From the NCBI RefSeq assembly GCF_026672255.1, contig NZ_JAPOHA010000006.1:1-64000 (forward strand): DNA of 64,000 nt, read 5' to 3'. A program made the translations under genes and the position numbers. Every line of letters begins with the position of its first letter. Within the stretch, counting starts at the first letter, position 1. A model generated the notes under the pieces. It was not told the origin of the DNA. It saw only the letters and a list, made by a program, of their open reading frames with translations, and made no database searches. Shown here one piece after another: positions 44,726-53,528 of the stretch. Origin of the DNA: Caproiciproducens galactitolivorans (GTDB lineage Bacteria; Bacillota; Clostridia; Oscillospirales; Acutalibacteraceae).

Positions 44726-46228
44726 ATGAATATTGCCATTTATCTGCGCAAGAGCCGCGCGGAAGAATGCAGCGATTCCATTGAGGAAACTCTGAAAAGA
44801 CATAGGGAAACCCTTTTGGAATTTGCCGAAAAAAACGACCTGAATATTCAGGAGATTTACGAGGAGGTTGTATCCGGAGAATCGTTATACGCACGCCCCC
44901 AAATGCTGAAACTGCTGTCCGATGTTGAGGCAGGAAGCTACGACGGCATCCTTTGCATGGATATCGACCGGCTGGGCCGCGGCGCAATGAGCGATCAGGG
45001 AATCATTCTGGAAACCTTTAAAAATGCAAACACCAAAATTATTACGCCGAATAAAACCTACGATTTAAATATTGAAACAGACGAAACATTTTCCGAATTC
45101 GAAACCTTCATGGCCCGTCAGGAACTGAAAGCCATCAAACGCCGCCTGCAGCGCGGAATCCGGAAATCCATCGAGGACGGGTGTTATATTGCAAACGCGC
45201 CTTACGGATACCGTAAAACAACGGTCGATAAACGTCCCACCCTTTCCGTAAACGAAGAGGAGGCGCGTTTTGTCCGGCTGATTTTTGAAATGTATGTGCA
45301 GAAAGGCTGGGGATGCCAAAAGATTGCGGATACGATTTATCTGATGGGTGCGAAGCCCCGGCGTTCCGATCGGTTCGGACGAACCTCCATTATGAAAATC
45401 ATTCATAATCCTGTCTATATCGGGCTGATTGCCTGGAATCGAAAAACGCAGATTCGAAAAGGGGCAAGGGGCAATGCAAAGCAGATCACCATCTGCAACC
45501 CAAGGGAAAAATGGACGGTTGTAAACGGCATCCACCCGCCTATTATCAGCCGGGAACTGTTTGAACAGGCCCAGAAAATCTCGGCGGGGCGGAACCGTCC
45601 GCCTTCCAATACCGGTGTAATCGAAAATCCCCTTGCCGGCCTTCTATACTGCGCACACTGCGGCGCGTTAATGCAGCGGCAGGTTGTGCGGGGCCGCCCG
45701 TATTTGCTTTGCCAGAAGACCGGCTGCATGGCGTCTTCTTCCCTTTTGCTCGTGGAGGAAGCGGTTGTAAACGCATTAGAAGAGATGTTTAAAGAATGGA
45801 AAGTGAAACAGGAAAAGTCGCCGCGGGCCTTCGGGGACAACAAGATCATCCAAAAGGCATTTGAATCGGAAATCCGGACAACAGAGTATCAGATCAACCG
45901 GCTGCATGATTTATTGGAGCAGGGAATCTATGATGAAAACACCTATCACACACGAATTTCCCTGTTAGAAGAAAGGAGAGAAAAACTGGGAAAAAATAAA
46001 AGTGCTCTGTTCCGTGACCCGAAAGAAAGCGGCCGAAAAACAGGCGAATCGGAAATCTCGATTTGGGAGCTGTATAATTCGGCAGCGCCGCAGGGAAAAA
46101 ACCGGTTAATAAAAGCTTTTGTCGACCGGGTCGTTTACAAGAAAGAAAAAGGAGCCAAACCAGCTCAGTTTTCCCTGGATCTTTATTTAAAGCCGTTATC
46201 ATCGTTCCTAAATGGTTTCCAAATCTGA
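44726..46228 (+). CDS. Large serine recombinase of the intervening element
   Basis: A 500-residue recombinase. The N-terminal resolvase domain (1-~145) has Y-L-R-K-S-R with catalytic Ser10 and later R-L-G-R-G. The Recombinase domain (~165-260) is followed by a zinc ribbon (C-A-H-C and C-Q-K-T-G-C near 312-335) and a coiled coil (~375-420). Size equals that of SpoIVCA-type enzymes that excise the skin element. It would cut the att sites flanking the element. GGTGAAAGA lies upstream of the ATG. It is the only recombinase in the element. Confidence 0.92.
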   Translation: MNIAIYLRKSRAEECSDSIEETLKRHRETLLEFAEKNDLNIQEIYEEVVSGESLYARPQMLKLLSDVEAGSYDGILCMDIDRLGRGAMSDQGIILETFKNANTKIITPNKTYDLNIETDETFSEFETFMARQELKAIKRRLQRGIRKSIEDGCYIANAPYGYRKTTVDKRPTLSVNEEEARFVRLIFEMYVQKGWGCQKIADTIYLMGAKPRRSDRFGRTSIMKIIHNPVYIGLIAWNRKTQIRKGARGNAKQITICNPREKWTVVNGIHPPIISRELFEQAQKISAGRNRPPSNTGVIENPLAGLLYCAHCGALMQRQVVRGRPYLLCQKTGCMASSSLLLVEEAVVNALEEMFKEWKVKQEKSPRAFGDNKIIQKAFESEIRTTEYQINRLHDLLEQGIYDENTYHTRISLLEERREKLGKNKSALFRDPKESGRKTGESEISIWELYNSAAPQGKNRLIKAFVDRVVYKKEKGAKPAQFSLDLYLKPLSSFLNGFQI

Positions 46229-46360
46229 TATAATCTTCCGATTCATTTCAATATTATCTAAATATACATAAATTTTTGTTCAAATCGCTTTTATTATTTG
46301 TTTATATATCCTATTTTTCCACATAACTGAAAAACACAAAAATTACGACTTTTTTCGCTA

Positions 46361-46389
46361 TTGCAATTTTACAGAATATCTCTTAAAAT
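46361..46389 (+). promoter_or_regulatory. Promoter of the 77-residue gene in the element
   Basis: TTGCAA (46361-46366), 17-bp spacer, TAAAAT (46384-46389). The -35 region repeats TTCGCTATTG, as before the paralogue at 24049. Confidence 0.6.
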
Positions 46390-46434
46390 ACAAATTGTTG
46401 TGTAAATAAAAATTTTTGAAAGGATGTTTTAAAA

Positions 46435-46668
46435 ATGCAGAAGATTAACATTGATACGAATTCCTTAATGGAGAAAGTAAGGGAAATTCAAAAGGACGGC
46501 ATGGGTCTGGTGGAACTTTGCATCATAGCAGACCAGATCGACGGCAAATATAACAACCCCGCATTTCTTCATTTTGAAGGTGTTTCCGAAAAGGGGGAAT
46601 ACAAAGACTACGAAAGCATCGACGAATTTCCGATCGCACGGCATATGAACGTCAGTATGCCGGCATAG
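46435..46668 (+). CDS. Small protein of the element, paralogue of the gene at 24049
   Basis: A 77-residue acidic protein sharing P-A-F-L-H-F-E-G-V-S-E-K-G and K-D-Y-E-S-I-D with the 84-residue protein at 24049. GAAAGGATG precedes the ATG. No family is recognised. It is the only gene between recombinase and right att site, a position sometimes taken by factors that control excision. A homologue outside the element argues that the function may also serve the host. Confidence 0.65.
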   Translation: MQKINIDTNSLMEKVREIQKDGMGLVELCIIADQIDGKYNNPAFLHFEGVSEKGEYKDYESIDEFPIARHMNVSMPA

Positions 46669-46793
46669 CAGGAGCTTTTTTATCTGGTACATACCCCCCG
46701 CACCGGGTACTGATAAATCGTTTTAACAAAGAATATCCAATGGGATTTATATCGAATATACATTTTTAAAGCTTCCATCCCGTTCACCCTTCC

Positions 46794-47510
46794 GATAAAG
46801 ACTGCCTTGAAGATTTAAGGGTTTATTTCCCACCGGATAAGAATGAACTGATTGAACATGCGACCAATGTCCGGCTGAGAAGCGCCGAAGTCATTACGGT
46901 GTTCCTCGACCTGGAACCGGTACCATTTAACAAGGGTTTTTATTCGGTAGACATGACCTTTTTCTTCGATGTTTGTGTGGACGTATTTTGTCCGCTGGCT
47001 ACAAGCCCCTCTATTGTTAATGGTGTATCCATATTCAGCAAAAGGGTCATTCTGTATGGCAGCGAGGGCAACGTAAAGATGTTCAGCTCCGACTGTGCAA
47101 AGGAAGAGTTAGTCGGGCAGAATTCAATGGGCGGCGATGTGCTTCCCAAAGCAACCTGCCAGGTTGCGGAACCGATCTGCCTTTCCGCCCGCATCTGCGA
47201 CTGCCAGTCGCACTGCAACGAAGCCTGCTGCCAAATTCCGGACTGCATTTGCAGGCACTTCGGCGGACAGCTTGACTTTGCATCGAATCGTTCCGTCTAC
47301 GTAACAATCGGTATTTTTACAATTGTTCAAATTGTCAGAAATGTTCAAATGTTGATCCCAGCTTACGACTTCTGCATCCCGGAAAAAGAATGTGTCACTA
47401 CATCGGACGATCCATGTGATATGTTCCGCCGCATCGAGTTTCCGACCGACGAGTTTTTCCCGCCCAAGGTCAGTGACTGCGGCTGCAACAGTGATCGTAC
47501 CCACAGATAA
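46794..47510 (+). pseudogene. 3' fragment of the split Cys-rich gene
   Basis: The frame opens D-K-D-C-L-E-D-L-R-V-Y-F-P-P and continues for 238 codons to T-H-R and a stop. There is no start codon with ribosome binding site in this part. Upstream in the same frame a TAA lies within the element, so it is not translated by itself. It has several Cys clusters (Q-C-D-C region near A-R-I-C-D-C-Q-S-H-C, C-C-Q-I-P-D-C-I-C) and ends I-P-E-K-E-C-V-T-T-S-D-D-P-C. Joined to the 5' fragment it makes 272 residues. The function of the clostridial family is unknown to me; a coat-like role is speculation. Confidence 0.85.
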
Positions 47511-47537
47511 AAAGAAGCAAAAGTGCGCAGAGAACAA

Positions 47538-47571
47538 GTGAAGCCCGTCTGATTGTACAGACGGGCTTCAC
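47538..47571. terminator. Bidirectional terminator between split gene and pcrA
   Basis: GTGAAGCCCGTCTG and CAGACGGGCTTCAC form a perfect 14-bp stem followed by GGTTTTTTA. It ends the plus-strand gene and the minus-strand pcrA. Confidence 0.9.
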
Positions 47572-47582
47572 GGTTTTTTATT

Positions 47583-49976
47583 CTACGCCCTTTGCAGACG
47601 GGCAAAATTCGCCATCAGTTTCTTTGTTCCCACCTTGTCAAAGGCAATTTCCAAAAGGGTGTCGTTTCCCATCGGTGAAGCGGAAAGCACCATGCCTTTG
47701 CCGAAGGTCTTATGTGAAACACAGTCCCCCGCTTTAAACTGAGCGACAGGGGGTTCGCTGTGAATTAGGCTGGAAGGCCCGAAGCTGCGCGCGGATTCCA
47801 TGGTAATCGCCCTCGCCTCAAATGCGGAGGTCGGCAGGCTTGTGCCCGGCTGCGGCTTCTTCCATTCCCTCGAACGGCTGCGTTCCACCAGCTCTTCCGG
47901 AATTTCTTCTATAAAACGGGAAGGTTTGTTTCGGGAGGTGCTGCCGAAAATCATGCGGCTCTCGGCATTTACAATATAAAGCTCCTCCTTGGCCCGGGTA
48001 ATGGCCACATAGGCAAGGCGGCGCTCCTCCTCGATTTCCACCGGATTGTAAATTGCCTGCATTCCGGGGAAAATGCCGTCTTCAAATCCCGGCAGAAATA
48101 CGACCGGGAACTCCAGACCTTTTGCGGAATGAATCGTCATCATGACGACGCTGTCGGAATGCTCATCGAAATTATCGATGTCGGTGATCAGGGACACTTC
48201 TTCCAAAAAGCCCGCCAGCGAAGTCTCCTTGCCGTTCTCTTCCTCATATTTTATCAGGTTGGAAGCAAGTTCGTTGATGTTGTCGATACGGTCCTGCGGG
48301 TCGTCGTTTTCAGAGGTGTAAAGGCTTGCGATATAATCGGTTTTATCAAGAATCAGATGATACAGCTCGTTCAGACTGGTATTTTCATCGTTCGACGCGT
48401 CGATCAGTTCCTGCATGATTGCGGCAAACTGCAGCAGCTTTGGCGCCGTGCGCTTAAGAGGCTCGTACTGGTCCGCGTGCCGGATAACCTCGAAGACGCT
48501 TTCTCCCAAACCGGCCGCGATTTCCGTCGCCTGCGCAACCGTCTTATCCCCGATGGAACGTTTTGGCTGGTTGATAATCCGGCGCAGGCGTATCTCATCA
48601 TTCGGATTATTGATTACGCTTAAATAAGCGATCATATCCTTGATTTCTTTCCGCTCGTAGAAGCGCTGGCCGCCGATAATCCGATAGGGTATCCCGGATT
48701 TTACAAAGATTTTTTCAAGGATATTCGACTGGGAGTTCATCCGGTATAAAATCGCGTAATCGGAATATTTCCGGCCTTCCGCCACACCGGACAAAACTTT
48801 TTTCGCTATGAAATCGGCCTCGTCCTGCTCGCTGAAAGCGGTATGTACGCTGATCTGTTCGCCTGTTTTGTTATTCGTCCACAAGGTTTTTCCCTTGCGC
48901 TGGGCATTGTTTTCGATTACCGCGTTGGCGGCGTTTAAAATATTCTTTGTGGAACGGTAATTCTGCTCCAAACGAATTACTTTCGTGTTCGGGAAGGTGC
49001 TTTCAAAGCTCAGGATATTTTCAATGGTTGCGCCGCGGAATTTGTAGATGCTCTGGTCGTCGTCGCCGACAACGCAAAGGTTCCCGCTTTTTTGCGCCAG
49101 CAGCTTCACAAGCATATACTGCGCATGGTTGGTATCCTGATATTCATCGACCATAACATAATGGAATTTATTTTGATAATGATCAAGAACATCCTGATTT
49201 TTCTCCAGTAAAAGCACCGCATTGCAGATCAGATCATCAAAATCCATCGCGTCGGCTTCGCGGAGCCTTGTCTGATAAAGCTTGTACGCCTTGGCAATCA
49301 GGCACAGCCGATTGTCGCTGCCGGCCTGTTTCATAAACTCTTCCGGTAAAACCATGCTGTCTTTTGCGTGGGATATGGCGGATAATATGGATTTGCAGGA
49401 AAGAAGCTTATCGTCGATGTCAAGGGCCTTCTGGCATTCTTTCATCATACGGCGCGAATCGTCCGTATCATAAATGGTGAAATGGCTGGAATAACCCAGC
49501 TTTTCGCCGTCCCGGCGAAGCATGCGCGCACAGGTGGAGTGGAACGTTGAAGCCCAGATATCGTTTCCGGCTTCGCCGAGCATGTTGATCAGCCGGTTTT
49601 TCAGCTCACCCGCCGCTTTATTCGTAAACGTAATCGCCAGAATCTGCCAGGGGAGGCAGGGGTCCACCGACAGCCGGTCCACTACCTGCTGCGGCAAGGC
49701 CGTGTCATGGTCGATATACTCCCTGACGGCACTCAGCTCCTCATCCGATAAGGCGCCGGGAACCGTACGGCTGCCGTATGCATTTCCGTATTTTATGATA
49801 TTGGCAATACGGTTTACCAGCACCGTTGTTTTCCCGCTTCCGGCGCCGGCTAAAATCAGCAGGGGACCGTTTACACTAAAAACCGCCTCACGCTGTCTGT
49901 CGTTCATTTTGTGAAATTCTTTATTCAGAACCTGTCTGCGAAGTTCAAGGATCTGCTCCGAAGTGATGTTGTTCAT
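47583..49976 (-). CDS. pcrA: UvrD/PcrA-type DNA helicase
   Basis: A 797-residue superfamily 1A helicase. The Walker A loop A-G-A-G-S-G-K-T lies at 43-50, D-E-Y-Q-D-T-N is motif II and V-G-D-D-D-Q-S-I-Y-K-F-R is motif III. A long C-terminal tail with an SH3/Tudor-like end (G-D-C-V-S-H-K-T-F-G-K-G) matches PcrA, which binds RNA polymerase through this part. It unwinds DNA in repair and transcription-coupled repair. It stands alone. Confidence 0.92.
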   Translation of the reverse strand: MNNITSEQILELRRQVLNKEFHKMNDRQREAVFSVNGPLLILAGAGSGKTTVLVNRIANIIKYGNAYGSRTVPGALSDEELSAVREYIDHDTALPQQVVDRLSVDPCLPWQILAITFTNKAAGELKNRLINMLGEAGNDIWASTFHSTCARMLRRDGEKLGYSSHFTIYDTDDSRRMMKECQKALDIDDKLLSCKSILSAISHAKDSMVLPEEFMKQAGSDNRLCLIAKAYKLYQTRLREADAMDFDDLICNAVLLLEKNQDVLDHYQNKFHYVMVDEYQDTNHAQYMLVKLLAQKSGNLCVVGDDDQSIYKFRGATIENILSFESTFPNTKVIRLEQNYRSTKNILNAANAVIENNAQRKGKTLWTNNKTGEQISVHTAFSEQDEADFIAKKVLSGVAEGRKYSDYAILYRMNSQSNILEKIFVKSGIPYRIIGGQRFYERKEIKDMIAYLSVINNPNDEIRLRRIINQPKRSIGDKTVAQATEIAAGLGESVFEVIRHADQYEPLKRTAPKLLQFAAIMQELIDASNDENTSLNELYHLILDKTDYIASLYTSENDDPQDRIDNINELASNLIKYEEENGKETSLAGFLEEVSLITDIDNFDEHSDSVVMMTIHSAKGLEFPVVFLPGFEDGIFPGMQAIYNPVEIEEERRLAYVAITRAKEELYIVNAESRMIFGSTSRNKPSRFIEEIPEELVERSRSREWKKPQPGTSLPTSAFEARAITMESARSFGPSSLIHSEPPVAQFKAGDCVSHKTFGKGMVLSASPMGNDTLLEIAFDKVGTKKLMANFARLQRA

Positions 49977-50089
49977 GTATTCACCTGAAATTCATTCAGG
50001 CGGCTTCCCGCCCGTTATTTATGGTTGATGTGTCTTTTTATTGTACAATATTTTCAGCATAATAGCAAATCCAAACCGAAACCATCAAA

Positions 50090-50117
50090 GAATACCCGCA
50101 TTTGCATGCGGGTATTC
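50090..50117 (-). terminator. Terminator of the decarboxylase beta gene
   Basis: GAATACCCGCA and TGCGGGTATTC form an 11-bp stem between 50090 and 50117, 20 nt past the stop. The T-run after it on the minus strand is short. Confidence 0.65.
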
Positions 50118-50136
50118 CTGCTGAATTTTATTTTCT

Positions 50137-51378
50137 TTATCCTAAAATACTGATCAAAACACCCGCGGCTACCGCAGATCCGATGACCCCGGACACATTC
50201 GGCCCCATCGCGTGCATTAAAAGGAAGTTTCCGGGATTTTCCTCCTGACCGACCTTTTGGGAAACGCGCGCCGCCATCGGAACGGCCGAAACGCCCGCGG
50301 AGCCGATCAACGGATTCACCTTTCCATGGGAAGTCCAGCACATCAGCTTGCCGAAAAGAACGCCTCCGGCTGTGCCAAAGGAGAATGCCAGCAGCCCCAG
50401 GATGATGATTTCAATTGTCTGCATCGACAGGAAAACGGAACCGGTCGCCGTAGCGCCAACGGTAACACCAAGGAATATGGTGATAATGTTCATCAGTTCA
50501 TTCTGCGCCGTATTGGAAATACGTCCCACAACGCCGCTTTCACGGAACAGATTTCCAAGCATCAGCATGCCGACCAGCGGGCAGGCATCCGGCAGAAGAA
50601 GCGAAACGATAACCGTTACAATAATCGGGAACAGAATCCGTTCCAGTTTGGAAACCGGACGAAGCTGCTCCATTACGATGCTCCGTTCCTTCTTCGTCGT
50701 CAAAGCCTTCATAATCGGCGGCTGAATAATCGGCACCAGCGCCATGTAGGAATATGCCGCAACAGCGATAGGCCCCAGCAGCTCCGGCGCAAGCCTTGAG
50801 GTGACAAAAATCGCGGTCGGGCCGTCCGCGCCGCCGATAATGCCGATCGCACCGGCCTGTTTCCCGGTAAAGCCCAGGAATATGGCGCCGATAAAGGTCG
50901 TAAAAATACCGAGCTGCGCTGCCGCGCCAAGCAAAAAGCTCTTCGGGTTCGCAATCAGCGGGCCAAAGTCGGTCATCGCGCCGATTCCAAGGAAAATCAG
51001 CGGCGGATAGATTCCAAGCTTGACGCCCTGATACAAGTAATAAAACAGCCCGCCCACCTGCGGAATCTGATAATACTGCTGGTTTCCGATCGTTACCATC
51101 GCATAATTTGCCGTGGCGCCGCCGTGGGCAGCCTGATAATCGCTGACAAGCTGCATCGTGGTCTGCGGCGCGGCCATAATGGCGGGGTAAAGATTCACAA
51201 GCAGCATGCCAAACGCAATGGGCAGCAGCAAAAGAGGCTCAAACTGCTTTTTAATCGCAAGATAAATCAGGATTCCGGATATCGCAATCATAACATAATT
51301 GCGCCAATCGTTGCTGACAAAGCCGGAAGCCTTGAAGATGCCCTCAACCGAATTGATAAATTCGTTCCAAATATCCAT
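50137..51378 (-). CDS. Na+-translocating decarboxylase beta subunit (OadB/GcdB-like)
   Basis: A 413-residue membrane protein with ~11 helices. It has the family motifs G-G-A-D-G-P-T-A-I-F near residue 187 and S-x-x-P-M-A-A-R-V-S-Q-K in the C-terminal part. The beta subunit couples carboxybiotin decarboxylation to Na+ export. The gamma gene lies 45 nt upstream. No alpha or biotin-carrier gene is in the window, so the substrate (oxaloacetate, methylmalonyl-CoA or glutaconyl-CoA) cannot be told. Confidence 0.9.
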   Translation of the reverse strand: MDIWNEFINSVEGIFKASGFVSNDWRNYVMIAISGILIYLAIKKQFEPLLLLPIAFGMLLVNLYPAIMAAPQTTMQLVSDYQAAHGGATANYAMVTIGNQQYYQIPQVGGLFYYLYQGVKLGIYPPLIFLGIGAMTDFGPLIANPKSFLLGAAAQLGIFTTFIGAIFLGFTGKQAGAIGIIGGADGPTAIFVTSRLAPELLGPIAVAAYSYMALVPIIQPPIMKALTTKKERSIVMEQLRPVSKLERILFPIIVTVIVSLLLPDACPLVGMLMLGNLFRESGVVGRISNTAQNELMNIITIFLGVTVGATATGSVFLSMQTIEIIILGLLAFSFGTAGGVLFGKLMCWTSHGKVNPLIGSAGVSAVPMAARVSQKVGQEENPGNFLLMHAMGPNVSGVIGSAVAAGVLISILG

Positions 51379-51423
51379 ATCGTAGATCCGCTCCTTCCAA
51401 TTTCTTCCACTGCTGAGCCGGTG

Positions 51424-51789
51424 TTAAAATGGACGAGTATTCTCCAATAAACCAGCCATTTTCCACGACGAACGTCCCGGCTGTACGGCACGGCGGATAC
51501 TTTGTACTTTTCCGGCGGACGTACCGTACATAGCGTACACGGCGGCGGCAATCACCGCGACCGTTTCTTCCGGGATACCGGCTTCAACCGACGGAACCGG
51601 AACGAAAGCCTTTTGCGCGGCGGGTGCGGCTTTTGGAATATTCTTCGTTTTCTCATCCGGGTGAATGTTCCTAATAATCGCGCTATATCCTTTAATTAAA
51701 TACGTAAGGAATATCAGCATAACAAATACGATAACAAGTCCGGTCAGTAAAACGATGATCGAAAGCTGTACTTTTTGATCGAAGTTCAA
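51424..51789 (-). CDS. OadG-like gamma subunit of a Na+ decarboxylase
   Basis: A 121-residue protein with one N-terminal helix (~10-35) and a charged, Ala/Pro-rich linker, then a short helical region (residues ~68-110) with E-E-T-V-A-V-I-A-A-A-V-Y-A-M-Y-G as in OadG/MmdD-type proteins. It anchors the decarboxylase at the membrane with the beta subunit downstream. It is the first gene of this pair; the start at 51789 has a GGAGG-like site (GGAGGAATAAAATT). AraC is divergent. Confidence 0.78.
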   Translation of the reverse strand: MNFDQKVQLSIIVLLTGLVIVFVMLIFLTYLIKGYSAIIRNIHPDEKTKNIPKAAPAAQKAFVPVPSVEAGIPEETVAVIAAAVYAMYGTSAGKVQSIRRAVQPGRSSWKMAGLLENTRPF

Positions 51790-51963
51790 TTTTATTCCTC
51801 CATTCCAATAAACATTCCAATAACTGATATTTTTTTATTTATAATTATTATACATTATGGAAAAATTTATTTCAATTCTTTTTGGTACTCTTTTTATTGC
51901 ATAAGCTTTCGCCGCGAATTATAATGAAATTATATAGATTATTCAGCAGGAGGCTTTTAAAGA

Positions 51964-52821
51964 ATGACAAGTGACGAATTCAGGCGTTCTTTCCGCGTTC
52001 CGTTCCATAACAGTCTGGGTTTGGCCGTATACAGCTGCGGGGTTCAGCGCTGCGGCTCCTGCCATTCATGGGGACCCGCCGTACGCGACCACTATCTGAT
52101 TCACTATGTCGTTTCGGGAAAAGGTATTTTTTCCTGCGGTGGAACCGAATACCATCTGTCCGCGGGCGACGGTTTTCTGGTGGTTCCGTCCAAGGTCGTA
52201 TATTACGCCGCAGACCGCGAAAACCCGTGGGAATACTGCTGGGTCGGCTTTAACGGAAGCGACGCAAAAAGGCTGATGGGACAAACGGGTCTGCTCGACC
52301 GCAGCCCGGTTTTTCATTACGATGACGACGCGCTTTTTGAGGAATTGTTAACGAAAGTCTGCAACGCCTCCGGATCGAAGCCAAGCGATGAAGCGCGCAT
52401 GGAATCCGGCCTTCTGATTTTTCTGGCCGCGCTGATGGATCAGTTCGGGTCGCCGCCGGAACAGCACCCGGGCGGCTTTGAGTACGTGCAGAAGGCGATT
52501 AAATTTATCGAATACAACTATTCCAGCGATATCGGTATTACCGATATCGCTTCCAGCGTCGGCATCAGCCGCAGCCATCTATACCGGCTGTTTATGCAGC
52601 ATATTTCCATGCCGCCGAACGAATATCTGATGCGCTACCGTATCAACAAGGCGTGCGAACTGCTGGAAAACAGCGGCCTGTCCGTGGGCGAAGTGGCCTA
52701 TTCGGCGGGTTTTTCCGATCAATTATACTTTTCACGGGTATTTAAAAAATACATGAACACACCTCCCAGCCGTTACGCCGGCTATGAACGGGCGGAGAAA
52801 GTAAAGGAGAATTTAAAATGA
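51964..52821 (+). CDS. AraC family transcriptional regulator
   Basis: A 285-residue regulator. The N-terminal cupin (about 10-150) has H-Y-V-V-S-G-K-G-I-F sugar-sensing pattern, and the C-terminal half has two helix-turn-helices, with I-S-R-S-H-L-Y-R-L-F in the first and G-F-S-D-Q-L-Y-F-S-R-V-F-K in the second. It resembles regulators of sugar metabolism; its target is unknown. It is divergent from the decarboxylase genes and overlaps DUF1836 by 4 nt. AGGAGG lies before the ATG. Confidence 0.88.
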   Translation: MTSDEFRRSFRVPFHNSLGLAVYSCGVQRCGSCHSWGPAVRDHYLIHYVVSGKGIFSCGGTEYHLSAGDGFLVVPSKVVYYAADRENPWEYCWVGFNGSDAKRLMGQTGLLDRSPVFHYDDDALFEELLTKVCNASGSKPSDEARMESGLLIFLAALMDQFGSPPEQHPGGFEYVQKAIKFIEYNYSSDIGITDIASSVGISRSHLYRLFMQHISMPPNEYLMRYRINKACELLENSGLSVGEVAYSAGFSDQLYFSRVFKKYMNTPPSRYAGYERAEKVKENLK

Positions 52822-53402
52822 GCGAAGCTTCCGATCGTATTACAAAATGGGCGGGGCAAATTGAAAAATACAGCGCAGTGGAATGGGACAGACTGCCTGA
52901 GATCTATTTATACATGGATCAGGTTCTGACCTATATGAATAAACAGCTTACTGTTTTTGAGCGGAACGAAAACACAAGCCTTCTGACTTCCAGCATGATC
53001 AACAATTATGTGAAGGACGGCATTCTTCCCCGCCCCGAGCAAAAAAAGTATTCCCGCGAACATCTGGCGCTTTTGATGGTCATCTGCATGCTGAAGCAGG
53101 TTCTTTCCATTCAGGATATTTCCTTCCTCCTGAAAACGCTTCTGGAGGACGCCGGAAAGGACGAAATGTACGCACGGTTCTGTGACGCGCATTCCGCGGC
53201 GATAAAGGAAGTCTGCGGACGCGTTGCGCAAACAGCCGAACAGGGCGATACGGAATTGACAAAGCTCGCCATCGAGCTGTCCATTGAAGCAAACGCCCGC
53301 CGTACGGCAGCCGAAAGGATTCTGAGCGAGCTTTCGGCCGCGGATGAAAAGGCGAAAAAAGAGCAGGATGACAGAGCAAAGAACGGGAAAAAAGAAAAAT
53401 AA
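52818..53402 (+). CDS. DUF1836 domain protein
   Basis: A 194-residue protein with an N-terminal DUF1836 domain (about 15-125): S-S-M-I-N-N-Y-V-K-D-G-I-L-P-R-P and Y-S-R-E-H-L-A-L-L. This family has a MerR-like winged helix fold and is thought to bind DNA. A helical Lys/Glu-rich tail follows. It is translationally coupled to the AraC gene (4-nt overlap), so the two may act together. Function unknown. Confidence 0.82.
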   Translation: MSEASDRITKWAGQIEKYSAVEWDRLPEIYLYMDQVLTYMNKQLTVFERNENTSLLTSSMINNYVKDGILPRPEQKKYSREHLALLMVICMLKQVLSIQDISFLLKTLLEDAGKDEMYARFCDAHSAAIKEVCGRVAQTAEQGDTELTKLAIELSIEANARRTAAERILSELSAADEKAKKEQDDRAKNGKKEK

Positions 53403-53418
53403 ACCAAAACCGCCGGAA

Positions 53419-53440
53419 GGCCGTCCTGAAAAGGGCGGTC
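53419..53440 (+). terminator. Terminator of the AraC-DUF1836 pair
   Basis: GGCCGTCC pairs with GGGCGGTC (with G.U pairs) and is followed by TTTTCTTTTC. Confidence 0.7.
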
Positions 53441-53528
53441 TTTTCTTTTCGAAAGCGAATTCTCCTTATGAACCATAACGACTGTTCCGCATAATATGAA
53501 GAGAAGCAAAAGAAGGAGAGGGATTGCT

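Larger units (their letters stand above)
44047..46793 (+). mobile_element. 2747-bp skin-like serine-recombinase element
   Basis: The element lies between two copies of the trinucleotide CGA (44046-44048 and 46793-46795). Removing it fuses codon 34 to the downstream frame without shift. CGGGATGGAA (44060-44069) and TTCCATCCCG (46773-46782) are perfect inverted repeats. In the excised circle they flank the core with exactly 12 nt on each side, as expected for a serine integrase attP with central GA. Cargo: a 50-residue and a 73-residue gene on the minus strand, the recombinase and a 77-residue gene on the plus strand. It has no transfer or phage genes. Confidence 0.88.

Noticed and set aside
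44607..44987. Longer form of the 73-residue gene
   Set aside because: The extension overlaps the recombinase start on the other strand and has no ribosome binding site; GAGGTGATC marks the shorter start.
46899..47510. Independent 203-codon gene from GTG
   Set aside because: Conserved sequence extends upstream to the att junction at 46794, and no ribosome binding site precedes the GTG.
53496..53528. Upstream extension of asnB
   Set aside because: AsnB needs Cys at position 2, so the start is the later ATG.
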